64,000 nucleotides of DNA from Bradyrhizobium erythrophlei (GCF_900142985.1 NZ_LT670849.1:4852501-4916500); one strand, 5' to 3'. Shown: positions 1-8,604, counted from the first letter of the stretch. Notes: generated by a model not told the origin, from the letters alone. Numbers and translations: made by a program.

Positions 1-328
1 GCGCCTTGTGACGCCGCTGGCCGGCGGAGTTGAAGATCACTTTGAGCGGGGCGCGCAGCACGTCGCGCAACACAAGCCCTGCGATCATCTCGTTGTTGCG
101 GCGGCAATGATAGATGCGGAAGGGACGGCTGGCCGGCCGGCGAAACAGTCTTGGCACGTCGCGCCAGCGCATGCGCGGCACCCGCTCCGGCAGATCGAAA
201 CCGAGGGCTGCGATCTTCAGGGTCTTGGCCTGCTCGGGCACGAGCTGCACGACCGCGGTCGTGCCGCCGGACTGGCGCCAGTTGAAATTCGTGGCCACCA
301 CCTCGATTTCCGAGAAATTGTCAGTCAA
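1..328 (-). CDS. Glycosyltransferase, LPS-core mannosyltransferase-like (partial, C-terminus off window)
   Basis: The frame runs off the left edge, so only the first 109 residues are visible. They begin LTDNFSEIEVVATNFNWRQS and continue with RVPRMRWRDVPRLFRRP and a segment about making a proton-poor GT4 N-terminal lobe (FRIYHCRRNNEMIAGLVLRD). I recognise this pattern from LpcC-like LPS core mannosyltransferases of rhizobia, which transfer mannose to Kdo at the inner membrane. An in-frame stop lies 33 bases upstream of the TTG at 328 and no ATG occurs between them; an AGGGA sits about 10 bases before the TTG, so TTG is the likely start. The family call is from memory and the catalytic half is not visible. 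Confidence 0.6.
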   Translation of the reverse strand, partial: MTDNFSEIEVVATNFNWRQSGGTTAVVQLVPEQAKTLKIAALGFDLPERVPRMRWRDVPRLFRRPASRPFRIYHCRRNNEMIAGLVLRDVLRAPLKVIFNSAGQRRHKA

Positions 329-583
329 CGCGGTCGATCCCTGGCGGAACGGGCTACCCCTCATTCCCGATCACGGCGTAGCAGCGCCGATGGGCGCTCG
401 CAAGGTGGCACGGCCGGTATCAAGGCTCTTCTTGTCGGCCAGCGGCAAGCGATAATTCCTCAGAAAAAGCAGATACCTAGGCCAGTCTGAGAACGCGCCG
501 TGAAAGACTGTCCGAAAGCGTTTCCAAAACGGCCCCGCGGTGCCAGTATCCATCGCTGCGGACGCGAGCCGGGGACGTGCGAG

Positions 584-1438
584 ATGTCAGCAGCCCAGTT
601 CAACGTGGACGCCTGGCTCGATCGCATCGGATATCGGGGGCCGACGTCGCCGACCCTTGAAACATTGAACAGGCTGATCTTTGCCCACGCCCATGCCGTT
701 TCCTACGAAACGCTGGACATCATGCTTGGACGCCCGCCCAAGCTCGACATCGCGACGCTTCAGGCCAAGATGATCGATGGCGGGCGGGGCGGGTACTGCT
801 TCGAGCAGAACATGCTCTTCCGTGCCGCGCTGCGGGCTCTCGGTTATCGGATTACGAGCCTGCAAGGCCGCGTGGTCCGGGGATTGGCCATCGATGCGCC
901 GCGCCCCGCCATTCATATGCTGCAGCAAGTGGAACTGCCTGAAGGTTCGTACCTTGCAGATGTTGGATTCGGCAATCTTGCTCCGACCTGCGCGCTATCG
1001 CTAAAGCCTTTGGCCGAACAGGAAACGCCACACGAAACGATGCGGTTCATTGACGTTGAGGGCGAATTGACCCTGCAAGCGCTGCTCAGGCATGGGTGGG
1101 AGCACATTTACCGCGTCATTCCATATCCGCGATACGACGCGGAATACGACATCACCAACTGGTACACGGCAACGCATCCGCAGACGCCGTACCAAGGCAA
1201 CATCATTGCCGCGAGGCCGGGACCGAACCGGACACGGGTCACCATGTACAACGCGCGTGTCACGGTGCGCGACGCGGAAGGGCGCGCCGAAAAACGGTGG
1301 CTTTCGAACGACCAAGAATATCACGACGTGCTACGCGGGGAGTTCGGCCTGAACATCTCCGATCAGGAGATCGACCAGTGCGTAACTGTGATGAAGGCGA
1401 AAGGTACGGGTGACGCGCCGCACCCATTTTTTGGGTAA
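584..1438 (+). CDS. nat: Arylamine N-acetyltransferase
   Basis: A cytosolic enzyme that moves acetyl from acetyl-CoA to arylamines, hydrazines or hydroxylamines. The 284-residue protein has the NAT triad: Cys72 in GGRGGYCFEQN, His111 in PAIHMLQQVEL and Asp126 in LADVGFG, the right spacing for the family, whose members are about 270-290 residues. The reading frame is open further upstream, to 500, but those 28 residues are of low quality and family proteins begin near MSAAQFNVDAWLDRIGY, so I start at 584. It stands alone between a divergent glycosyltransferase and a gene-poor stretch, so its physiological substrate cannot be read from context. All catalytic residues are present. Confidence 0.92.
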   Translation: MSAAQFNVDAWLDRIGYRGPTSPTLETLNRLIFAHAHAVSYETLDIMLGRPPKLDIATLQAKMIDGGRGGYCFEQNMLFRAALRALGYRITSLQGRVVRGLAIDAPRPAIHMLQQVELPEGSYLADVGFGNLAPTCALSLKPLAEQETPHETMRFIDVEGELTLQALLRHGWEHIYRVIPYPRYDAEYDITNWYTATHPQTPYQGNIIAARPGPNRTRVTMYNARVTVRDAEGRAEKRWLSNDQEYHDVLRGEFGLNISDQEIDQCVTVMKAKGTGDAPHPFFG

Positions 1439-1738
1439 TGTTAGCGCGTAGCGGGCGTCGTCCCGCGCAAGTTCCCCAAGGACAGCAGATAGATAGAGAT
1501 GCATTCATTCGGCTCGCTTCCAGACGAGTTCTTAAAGTTGTTGAATGCGGGAATTCGGCCTCCCGAACGGGTTACCGATCGTGCCAAGAATGCGCCGCTG
1601 ACGTGACTCCGTCTAAACAAAAATCTTTCACCGTGAAGCCATTCACAGACGGTATTGTCGCCATAGCTCAAAATAGAGCAGGCCTACGTATTTTGACGTT
1701 TTTGAACGAATTTCAGGCGCGGCTTTTTAGAGGCAGAT
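1439..1738. other. Gene-poor stretch
   Basis: No convincing gene, repeat or RNA is seen. The frames open here are short and have neither recognisable protein content nor a ribosome binding site. The stretch is slightly more AT-rich than its surroundings, especially at 1610-1740. Confidence 0.5.
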
Positions 1739-1903
1739 ATGGCACTCGAAATCATTATTCGAAGGCGCCGCAATACTAGTCCTCCGCCGGGTACGGATGC
1801 GCCTGAAAAGTCCGAGTCCCCCGAGGGCACGAAGAAAGACGACCAGCCCGCCAACGACAATGAGGGGACGTGGCCGTTCATTCCGTTTCCAGACGGCTGG
1901 TAG
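1739..1903 (+). CDS. Small hypothetical protein, 54 residues
   Basis: A short frame starting at ATG 1739 with AGAGG six bases upstream. The product starts MALEIIIRRRRNTSPPPGTD, continues as a charged, Pro/Asp/Glu/Lys-rich linker, and ends WPFIPFPDGW. The composition suggests a disordered, soluble peptide with no signal or membrane segment. Codon choice is consistent with the neighbours. I do not recognise a family, although similar short acidic proteins are common in Bradyrhizobium genomes. It could be a chance frame. Confidence 0.45.
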   Translation: MALEIIIRRRRNTSPPPGTDAPEKSESPEGTKKDDQPANDNEGTWPFIPFPDGW

Positions 1904-1949
1904 GGGTTCATCAGTCGCGCTGCGTGTCGCCGCGCCAATTCGCAGACGG

Positions 1950-2144
1950 CTAATCGTCCGACTCGCGCGCTTCGCGAGCCAGTCTTTCCGCCCTCAGGCG
2001 TTCGCGATTTTCATAAAAGGCCTTTTGCGCGGCTTCGTGGTCGCGCATCGCCTGCTCGGCGTCGGCACGCCGTTCGGCATTTCGGGCCGCTCGCTGTTCA
2101 GATGTGAGCACTCGAGCCGGGCGAGCTGAAAAAGTATCCGTCAT
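1950..2144 (-). CDS. Small charged coiled-coil protein, 64 residues, stress-promoter driven
   Basis: The product is highly charged (LTSEQRAARNAERRADAEQ, then AFYENRERLRAERLAREA) and looks like a single long amphipathic helix or short coiled coil. No signal peptide or membrane segment is seen. A near-perfect EcfG-type promoter lies at 2153-2177 on the same strand, so close to the ATG that the transcript would be leaderless or nearly so; no Shine-Dalgarno is visible, which fits. Proteins of this type recur in Bradyrhizobium, but no function is known to me. A gene of the general stress regulon is my inference from the promoter. Confidence 0.65.
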   Translation of the reverse strand: MTDTFSARPARVLTSEQRAARNAERRADAEQAMRDHEAAQKAFYENRERLRAERLAREARESDD

Positions 2145-2152
2145 AAGGACAC

Positions 2153-2177
2153 AACGTCCAGGCGGCCCGAAAGTTCC
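2153..2177 (-). promoter_or_regulatory. EcfG-type (PhyR-controlled) general stress promoter
   Basis: On the minus strand the sequence reads GGAAC, 16 bases, CGTT, matching the alphaproteobacterial EcfG/RpoE2 consensus (GGAAC-N16/17-CGTT). The -10 half ends 8 bases before the ATG of the 64-residue protein, which implies a leaderless or near-leaderless mRNA. The GGAAC half is also part of a small hairpin (AAGTTCC/GGAACTT, 2171-2189). Confidence 0.65.
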
Positions 2178-2321
2178 GCGCGGGAACTTCCCTGATGGCG
2201 CGGGAGAAAGAAGAATCCCTTCCTCCCAGCCTAATATGTGGTCCGCAACCGTCTTGCTTCAAGACCCGCACCATCCCGTAGAACGGCGCGCCTTACGCGG
2301 CCATCTACAGGGGGTCTTGAA

Positions 2322-3803
2322 ATGAATGCAGTGTCGTCGAATGCGGATGCCGATCATGCGGTGGTGATTGCCGGCGGAGGTCCGACCGGGCTGATGCTGG
2401 CGGGCGAGCTGGCGCTAGCGGGCATCGATGTCGCCATCGTCGAGCAGCGTGTGAACCAGGATCTCATCGGGCCGCGCGCCAGGGGCTTGCACGCGCGCAC
2501 CATCGAGGTGTTCGACCAGCGCGGCATCGCCGATCTGGCGCAAGGGCAGGTGGCGCAGGTTGCGGGCTTTGCCTGGGTCCGTCTCGACATCAGCGATTTT
2601 CCGACGCGCCATCCTTACGAGCTCGCGCTGTTGCAGCACCGGATCGAGCGCATTCTTGAGGAATGGGTCCGCGAATTCGACGTGCCGATCTATCGCGGGC
2701 GCGAGGTCAGCGATGTCGCGCAAGATGATACGGGCGTGGATGTGATCCTCGCCGATGGTCATCGTCTGAGGGCGGAATATCTTATCGGCTGCGACGGCGG
2801 ACGAAGTGTGGTGCGAAAATCCTGTCGCATCGACTTTCCGGGCTGGGATGCGACCACCAGCAGTCTCATTGCCGAAGTCGAGATGACGGACGAGCCGGAA
2901 TGCGGCATCCGCCGCGACGCGCTCGGCGTTCATTCCATCAGCCGGCCGCAGAATGGCGGGCCTGTGCAGGTGCTGGTTTCCGAACCGCGTTACGACCGCG
3001 CAGGCGAACCCACGCTGCATGATCTCAGCGCAGCACTGATGGCGGTCTACGGCACTGATTATGGCGTGCACAGTCCGACCTCGATTTCGAGATTCACCGA
3101 CGCGGCGCGGCAGGCGGAGTTCTATCGCAAGGGACGCGTGCTGCTCGCGGGAGACGCCGCCCACGTGCATCCACCGATCGGCGGCCAGGGGCTTCAGATC
3201 GGCGTGCAGGATGCGGTCAATCTTGGATGGAAGCTGGCGCAGGTCGTGAAGGGAATGTCGCCGCCAATGCTGCTCGATACGTATCACAGCGAGCGCCATC
3301 CCATCGCGGCGCTCGTCTTGCGTAACACGATGGCGCAGATGGTGCTCCTGCGCGTCGACGATCGCATCAGGGCTTTACGCGATTGCGTGGCCGACCTTCT
3401 GAGCCTGGACGAGGCCCGCCAACGCTTCGCCGCAATGATGTCGGGCCTCGATGTCAGGTACGATCTTGGCCAAGGACATCCGTTGCTCGGGCGCCGCATG
3501 CCCGATCTCGATATCACCACGGCGAACGGCCCGCGGCGCGTCTTCACGCTGCTGCACCGGGCAAGGCCGCTGTTGCTGAACCTCAGTGAGGCCAACCGCA
3601 TCGACATCACGTCTTGGGCAGATCGCGTCGCGATGGTCGACGCCAGATGCGATGGCCCGTGGCAGTTGCCGGTGATCGGCGCGGTTATCGCGCCAGATGC
3701 GGTTCTGATCCGTCCTGACGGCTATGTCGCCTGGGTGGGTGAGGGGACGCAGGGAGGACTCGCCGACGCGCTCACCACCTGGTTCGGAGAGCCCGCGGCG
3801 TAG
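2322..3803 (+). CDS. FAD-dependent aromatic hydroxylase (PheA/TfdB-type monooxygenase)
   Basis: A single-component NAD(P)H flavin monooxygenase that would hydroxylate a phenolic or polyketide-like aromatic ring. The 493-residue protein has the Rossmann dinucleotide motif GGGPTGLMLA near residue 20, the middle FAD/NADPH motif around LIGCDGGRSVVRK, and the second FAD motif RVLLAGDAAHVHPPIGGQGL, followed by NLGWKLA, then a C-terminal thioredoxin-like domain. That architecture fits PheA/TfdB and rifampin-monooxygenase-like enzymes. The frame is open to 2238, but ATG 2322 follows a GGGGG ribosome site and matches family starts. It converges with the formamidase gene with a 4-base gap. The substrate is unknown. 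Confidence 0.88.
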   Translation: MNAVSSNADADHAVVIAGGGPTGLMLAGELALAGIDVAIVEQRVNQDLIGPRARGLHARTIEVFDQRGIADLAQGQVAQVAGFAWVRLDISDFPTRHPYELALLQHRIERILEEWVREFDVPIYRGREVSDVAQDDTGVDVILADGHRLRAEYLIGCDGGRSVVRKSCRIDFPGWDATTSSLIAEVEMTDEPECGIRRDALGVHSISRPQNGGPVQVLVSEPRYDRAGEPTLHDLSAALMAVYGTDYGVHSPTSISRFTDAARQAEFYRKGRVLLAGDAAHVHPPIGGQGLQIGVQDAVNLGWKLAQVVKGMSPPMLLDTYHSERHPIAALVLRNTMAQMVLLRVDDRIRALRDCVADLLSLDEARQRFAAMMSGLDVRYDLGQGHPLLGRRMPDLDITTANGPRRVFTLLHRARPLLLNLSEANRIDITSWADRVAMVDARCDGPWQLPVIGAVIAPDAVLIRPDGYVAWVGEGTQGGLADALTTWFGEPAA

Positions 3804-3807
3804 CGTG

Positions 3808-4755
3808 TCACAGGCGCTTCGGCAGGCGCGCCTTCGGCAGCACGCAATGGATGCCCTTGTTGAGGTCGACCATCTGTGTGACGCGCAAATCCGCCGCCAG
3901 CGAGCACAGCGTGTAGGCATCCTGTTTGGAAATGCCGGAATGATCGCAGATCAGCGTGATCATGTCGCGCAGCGCCTGCTTCACGGCATCGTCGAGATCC
4001 TCGTCGAAGCCCATGGTGATCCAGGCGTCTGGCTTCTCAGCCCGCGGCGTCGTCAGCTTCATGTCCTTGCGCACATGGAATTCGAAAGTGCCGGTCAGTG
4101 GCAGCTCGATCGCGGTGAGACAAACCTCGCCATCGCCCTGCACGCCATGACCGTCGCCGGCCGAGAACAGCGCGCCGGGAACGAAAACCGGGAAATAGGT
4201 TGACGTGCCGACGCCGAGCTCCTTGTTGTCCATGTTGCCGCCGAACACCCGCGGCTGGGTCGAAGACAGCCGGCCCCAGCTGGCTGCGGGCGCGACGCCG
4301 AAATTGCCGAAGAACGGTGCTAAGGGCAGCTCCTGTCCCCACGGCATCTTGGCGACGTTGCGCGTCCGGTCGAGCGGAATATGAATCCTTCGCAATTCCG
4401 GGAAATCTTCCGGCAGCGTGCCCCAGAACGGCAACTGGAGATTCCAGCCCCAGTCGGTACGCAGCTGGATGTCGAGCAGGCGCACTTCCAGCACGTCGCC
4501 CGGCTCCGCGCCCTCGACGTAAATCGGCCCGGTGAGCAGATGCGGACCCGGTCCGCGAAACGTGCGCGTCAGGACCTCTTCATGATCCGGCAACACCGCA
4601 AAGCCGGAACCCGGCTCCGGCAAGTCTTCGGGCTCGCCGGACAGCGTCTCGATGGTGACGCGGTCGCCCGAGGCGATCCTGAGTACCGGCGGCAGCGTGG
4701 CGTCCCACAGGCCCCAATGCACATTGCCGGGTGTCGAACGAAGCGTGTGGTCCAT
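3808..4755 (-). CDS. Acetamidase/formamidase family protein
   Basis: Predicted to hydrolyse formamide or short aliphatic amides to ammonium and the acid in the cytosol. The 315-residue protein starts MDHTLRSTPGNVHWGLWDAT and shows the family pattern: GPIYVEGAEPGDVLEVRLLD near residue 75, FGGNMDNKELGVGTSTYFPV in the middle, then GALFSAGDGHGVQGDGEVC and TAIELPLTG. These are the hallmark motifs of FmdA/AmdA-like beta proteins. GGGAGG lies just before ATG 4755, so the longer frame to 4824 is rejected. No urea- or amide-transport genes adjoin it, so its nitrogen source is not indicated. Confidence 0.9.
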   Translation of the reverse strand: MDHTLRSTPGNVHWGLWDATLPPVLRIASGDRVTIETLSGEPEDLPEPGSGFAVLPDHEEVLTRTFRGPGPHLLTGPIYVEGAEPGDVLEVRLLDIQLRTDWGWNLQLPFWGTLPEDFPELRRIHIPLDRTRNVAKMPWGQELPLAPFFGNFGVAPAASWGRLSSTQPRVFGGNMDNKELGVGTSTYFPVFVPGALFSAGDGHGVQGDGEVCLTAIELPLTGTFEFHVRKDMKLTTPRAEKPDAWITMGFDEDLDDAVKQALRDMITLICDHSGISKQDAYTLCSLAADLRVTQMVDLNKGIHCVLPKARLPKRL

Positions 4756-4862
4756 TGGTTGCCTCCCTTGCCGCGGCCTCCGTATCAGGCCCGCGGAAGG
4801 GAGACATTGCAATATGGATGCCATTCAGTTTTGAGTGGCTTGCTCCCAAAAAATCCGCGCCC

Positions 4863-5789
4863 TCAATAAACCTTCGGCACGAACATCTCTTCCGGGATGT
4901 GATCGCGGCGATAGGCCGGATCGTGAATGCGGTCCGGCAGCGTGACGCTCGGATGCGTGACGTCGCCATAGGGAATCTGCGTCAACAGATGCGAGATGCA
5001 GTTCAGCCGCGCGCGTTTCTTGTCGACGGCCTCGACCACCCACCACGGCGCTTCCGGAATATGGGTCCGGTGCAGCATGTCTTCCTTGGCCTTGGTGTAT
5101 TGCTCCCAGCGCGCGCGGGACTGCACGTCCATGGGCGACAGCTTCCATTGCTTGAGCGGATCGTGGATGCGCATCATGAAGCGGAACTGCTGCTCTTCAT
5201 CGGTGATCGAGAACCAGTATTTGACGAGGATGATGCCGGAACGCACCAGCATGCGCTCGAACTCCGGCACGGTACGGAAGAACTCTTCGACCTGGTCTTC
5301 GGTGCAAAAGCCCATCACGCGTTCGACGCCGGCGCGGTTGTACCAGGAGCGGTCGAACAGCACGATCTCGCCGCCGGCCGGCAGGTGCGTGGCGTAGCGC
5401 TGGAAGTACCATTGCGTGCGCTCGCGCTCGTTGGGCGCGGGCAGCGCCGCGACACGGCAGATCCGCGGATTGAGGCGCTGGGTGATGCGTTTGATCACGC
5501 CGCCCTTGCCGGCGGAGTCGCGGCCCTCGAAGATCACGACCACTTTCAGCTTCTGATGCTGCACCCAGTCCTGCAACTTCACGAGCTCGCCTTGCAGCCG
5601 CAACAGCTCCTGGAAGTACTGCTGGCGGTCCATCCCCTCATCGGCGTCGCGGGCATTGGTTTCGCCTTGAAGCGTCTGGAGCCGGTGGTCGTCGAGCTCC
5701 ATCTCGATCTCTTCGTCGAGCGTGTCCTGAAGGTCGGCGTCGATCAGCTTGCGCATATTGGCGCCGTCGGCCGCAATCGTCTCGGTCAT
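4863..5789 (-). CDS. ppk2: Polyphosphate kinase 2
   Basis: Transfers phosphate between polyphosphate and nucleoside diphosphates, mostly making GTP or ATP from polyphosphate. The 308-residue protein has one PPK2 domain from about residue 55, with Walker A GRDSAGKGG, the lid region with AALPAPNERERTQWYFQRY, Walker B FDRSWYNRAGVE and the conserved KYWFSITDEEQ and WKLSPMD segments. About 50 acidic N-terminal residues precede it, which is typical of class I enzymes. It is divergent from the LCIB-like gene, with 168 bases between them. A GGGG lies before the ATG. Confidence 0.95.
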   Translation of the reverse strand: MTETIAADGANMRKLIDADLQDTLDEEIEMELDDHRLQTLQGETNARDADEGMDRQQYFQELLRLQGELVKLQDWVQHQKLKVVVIFEGRDSAGKGGVIKRITQRLNPRICRVAALPAPNERERTQWYFQRYATHLPAGGEIVLFDRSWYNRAGVERVMGFCTEDQVEEFFRTVPEFERMLVRSGIILVKYWFSITDEEQQFRFMMRIHDPLKQWKLSPMDVQSRARWEQYTKAKEDMLHRTHIPEAPWWVVEAVDKKRARLNCISHLLTQIPYGDVTHPSVTLPDRIHDPAYRRDHIPEEMFVPKVY

Positions 5790-5957
5790 CGAAATCCCCT
5801 ATTGTCCCGCGTTGCCCCTAAAATTCCCTCGTCCTTTGACGGGGTTATGACAGTTGCCGGATGTAGCGCCCAACCCCGCCGCAGGAGCCGGTTACCGGTA
5901 GCCTTCATATCACCGTCAAGGACGGCCTCTACCACGGATTCCAAAGGGGGCGCGTCG

Positions 5958-7013
5958 ATGCAGCGGATGATCGAGAATTTGCGGATCGGTCCCTATGCGA
6001 TGCGCTACAGCGTGTTTGTCCCCCGCCTTTATAACCTTTGCCGTTCCCTTGGCTTTGAGCGCCACCGCATGCTGCCGTCGCGGGCGTTTTGTTCGGACGA
6101 AGGCCAGGGTTATCCGGTCATCCTGATTGCCCAGCATTTCGGCACCTTTCCATTCGACCACGGCCGCGTCGGCGGCAAGGTATCCATCAACCGCCACGGT
6201 CCTTACGCGAACCATGGCGAGGACCTCGTCATCATCCAGGCGAGCCATGTCGGCTATGACGCCGATTCCGGCCGCTTCGGCGTCTATATGCGCGAGCGCA
6301 CCGACGGCTGTGGTTTCGGCTCCAATTGCGGCAAGCTGGCTGCGGTGCTGCACTGGTATCACGACGAATACAAAGCTGCGCGCGAGCTCATTCGTTTTGG
6401 CCGTCTCGACGGCGAACAGGTCGTCTATCTCGACAATCAATATCTCGACGACAAACGTTCGGAAGGCCTGTTTCCGAAACTCGATCTCCTGGTCGAGGGC
6501 TCTTCCGATCCCGTGCGCGCGCTCGCGACCTCAAAGGCGTTTCGCGCCTCGAAGAATTTGCGCGAGCACCTCGGCGCCGACCAGTGGCGGGATGAATCGC
6601 AGGCCTTGGGAGAACACCTCAACGCCGATCTCTTCACCTTCCAGCGGCAACTGTCCCGCGACCCCGAAGAGCATGACATCCTGGAGCAGGAGCTGCTGCC
6701 GGCGATGCCGGCGCTGGTGACCTCGGCGAATCCCGCGCTCGATGCGGCGCGCTTCGTGACGCAAGTCGAATTCGATCGCTGCTACCGCAGCATTCTGCGC
6801 GAGCCGGCCTATTACGGAAAGAATCTTTTGTTCATTTCCGGCGTCAATATCGATGTCTCGCCGCGCTCGAGCTTTCCGTTTCCGCTGATCAAGTTCGTGC
6901 CGTGGGCCGCCTATGCTGCCTTGCGCGACGGCCGCAAGTTCCTGCTCGAACAGGCTGAACGAACAACTGCGAAGTCAGCCGGCGGAAAATCCGGATCGGT
7001 TGTCGTTCGATGA
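5958..7013 (+). CDS. LCIB/LCIC-like carbonic anhydrase family protein (putative)
   Basis: A 352-residue soluble protein. I see the pattern of the limiting-CO2-inducible B/C family, whose enzymes hold zinc with Cys, Asp, His and Cys like type II beta-carbonic anhydrases. Here Cys45-x-Asp47-Glu48 sits in RAFCSDEGQG; glycines follow in GRVGGK; His80, His86 and His97 lie in NRHGPYANHG and QASHVGYD; then GRFGVYMRER and Cys118/Cys124 in TDGCGFGSNCGK. The C-terminal half (from about 180) is helical and unfamiliar. The start at ATG 5958 has GGGGG upstream; the open frame reaching 4731 is antisense to ppk2 and is not used. Family assignment is by motif memory only, and catalysis is inference. Confidence 0.55.
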   Translation: MQRMIENLRIGPYAMRYSVFVPRLYNLCRSLGFERHRMLPSRAFCSDEGQGYPVILIAQHFGTFPFDHGRVGGKVSINRHGPYANHGEDLVIIQASHVGYDADSGRFGVYMRERTDGCGFGSNCGKLAAVLHWYHDEYKAARELIRFGRLDGEQVVYLDNQYLDDKRSEGLFPKLDLLVEGSSDPVRALATSKAFRASKNLREHLGADQWRDESQALGEHLNADLFTFQRQLSRDPEEHDILEQELLPAMPALVTSANPALDAARFVTQVEFDRCYRSILREPAYYGKNLLFISGVNIDVSPRSSFPFPLIKFVPWAAYAALRDGRKFLLEQAERTTAKSAGGKSGSVVVR

Positions 7014-7071
7014 TTCGATCCGGCGCATGGCGGACGCCGAGGAAATTCGTTTAGACGTTTGAATACTTCTT

Positions 7072-7250
7072 CCTCATCCTGAGGAGCCGCAAAGCGGCGT
7101 CTCGAAGGATGAAGCCAATATCGGGGCCTCATGGTTCTCCTGGCGATGCGAAGCATCGTCCAGTGGCGGCGCGTTAATCTTGTGCCATTCGCTAACGGCC
7201 TCGCTTGCGCTTGGCCTGCTCGGGCACGCGCGCCTCCTCACCATGAGGGT
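7072..7250. repeat. Long intergenic palindromic repeat, family R1
   Basis: Begins CCTCATCCTGAGGAG and ends CTCCTCACCATGAGG, with inner segments such as CGTCTCGAAGGATG and GGCCTCATGG and an optional inner module (GCTAACGGCCTCGC...GGCCTGCTCGGGC). Other copies or fragments lie near 10624, 17434, 25051, 35137, 38944, 42508, 45434 and 62183. This copy follows the LCIB-like gene. Confidence 0.9.
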
Positions 7251-7282
7251 TTTAGCGCAGTAAGAACATAAAGGAGTCTATT

Positions 7283-7393
7283 GTGGATCGACGTTCATTT
7301 CTGGTGTGTTTCCGCGGTCTCATCGCGGTGAAGGCAGCGCGGACGGCGCGTGCGCTCTGGACCCGGCCGCTGTTTCGACTGCGGGCGTACTGA
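7283..7393 (+). CDS. Possible 36-residue peptide with Tat-like N-terminus, or gene remnant
   Basis: GTG 7283 is preceded by AAAGGAGT at good spacing. The product begins VDRRSFLVCFRGLIAVKA and is strongly basic, ending FRLRAY. The start resembles a twin-arginine signal (RRSFL), but the frame stops after 36 residues without a mature domain. It may be a leader peptide for the hydrolase gene downstream or the stub of a degraded Tat substrate. Only the ribosome site and composition support it. Confidence 0.3.
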   Translation: MDRRSFLVCFRGLIAVKAARTARALWTRPLFRLRAY

Positions 7394-7564
7394 GCGACGT
7401 GACGCGGCGTCGTGGCGGCTTTTGTCAAGTGCGCGCGAACTGACGCAGCGCGCGAAAGCGATGGCCGGATTCTGCAAGCCGGCGCACCGACACTGGACAA
7501 TTTCACGAAGACGCACTTAGATCGACCCGTCTGTGCTGCAATGGAAAAAGATCGGGGGACGTTG

Positions 7565-8479
7565 GTGCGCGCAAGATGCTTTGCAATTCTTCTCATGCTG
7601 CTCGGTCCTGTAGCAGCCCGCGCCGACATCGAATCCTTCCCGTCCGGTTTTAAAACCAGGACCATCGCGGCCAATGGCACCCAGATCTATGTTCGTACTG
7701 GCGGTCAGGGTCCCGCGGTGATCCTGATCCACGGCTTTGGCGATACTGGCGACATGTGGGCCAGGCTTGCGGCGGAGCTGGCGCGCGATCACACCGTGGT
7801 CGTGCCGGATTTGCGCGGCATGGGCCTCTCCGGCAAGCCCGATAATGGCTACGATAAATGGACCCAGGCGGCCGACATGCGCGGCGTCTTGCAGGCGCTC
7901 GGCATCGAAAAAGCCGATGTCGTCGGACACGATATCGGAACCATGGTGGCTTATGCTTACGCGGCGCGATATCGCGACATGACCGAAAAGCTGGTCGTCA
8001 TGGATGCTCCCGTGCCTGGTGTGCCGCCGTGGGACGAGATTGTTCGCAGCCAGCAGCTTTGGCACTTTGACCTCGGCGGCAGCGACATGGAGCGGTTGGT
8101 CAAGGGCCGCGAACGCATCTATCTGGACCGCTTCTGGAATGATTTCGCGGGCACGCCGTCAAAAATCAGCGAAGCGACGCGTCACCACTATACAACACTC
8201 TATGCGAGACCCGGCGCCATGCATGCCGCATTCGCCCAGTTCAGGTCGATCCGCAAAGATGCCGAAGACAACAAGAAAGCGATCGCAACGAAGTTGACCG
8301 TTCCTGTGCTGGCGATCGGTGGCGAGAAATCCTTCGGCGCGATGGAAGCCGTTGTGATGCGGAATGCGGCCACTGACGTAACCGAGGTGGTCATTCCTGA
8401 CGCCGGCCATTGGTTGATGGAAGAACAGCCCGTGGCGACCATCAAGGCGATACGCCAGTTTCTCGACGGCAAGAAATAG
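7565..8479 (+). CDS. Exported alpha/beta hydrolase, epoxide-hydrolase/dehalogenase-like
   Basis: An alpha/beta-fold hydrolase with an Asp nucleophile in VVGHDIGTMVAY, the oxyanion segment LIHGFGDTGDMW, a second acidic region near VLAIGGEKSFG and the catalytic His in DAGHWLMEEQP. The Asp nucleophile points to epoxide hydrolases or haloalkane/haloacid dehalogenases rather than esterases. The N-terminus RARCFAILLMLLGPVAARA is a Sec signal peptide. GTG 7565 lies six bases after GGGGG and gives a clean signal sequence; ATG 7541 is an alternative that adds eight residues but has no ribosome site. About 304 residues. The substrate is unknown. Confidence 0.85.
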   Translation: MRARCFAILLMLLGPVAARADIESFPSGFKTRTIAANGTQIYVRTGGQGPAVILIHGFGDTGDMWARLAAELARDHTVVVPDLRGMGLSGKPDNGYDKWTQAADMRGVLQALGIEKADVVGHDIGTMVAYAYAARYRDMTEKLVVMDAPVPGVPPWDEIVRSQQLWHFDLGGSDMERLVKGRERIYLDRFWNDFAGTPSKISEATRHHYTTLYARPGAMHAAFAQFRSIRKDAEDNKKAIATKLTVPVLAIGGEKSFGAMEAVVMRNAATDVTEVVIPDAGHWLMEEQPVATIKAIRQFLDGKK

Positions 8480-8500
8480 GATCAGCTGTCAAAAAAGCCT

Positions 8501-8543
8501 CGTCATTGCAAGAGAAGCGGGCGCGCCATCACTTGCAATGACG
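8501..8543. repeat. Palindrome CGTCATTGCAAG...CTTGCAATGACG
   Basis: Inverted repeat with arms CGTCATTGCAAG and CTTGCAATGACG around a 19-base loop, between the ends of the hydrolase gene and a convergent gene. It could act as a bidirectional terminator and has the look of a dispersed repeat. Confidence 0.7.
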
Positions 8544-8604
8544 TGGATGGATATTCCCGCCACGCGGACCGCGCGCCGGTCGAATACATTCCAGCAACTC
8601 GAAA

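Noticed and set aside
4731..5957. Long plus-strand open frame antisense to ppk2 joined to the LCIB-like gene
   Set aside because: The segment is antisense noise in a GC-rich gene; the downstream protein has its own ATG and ribosome site at 5958.
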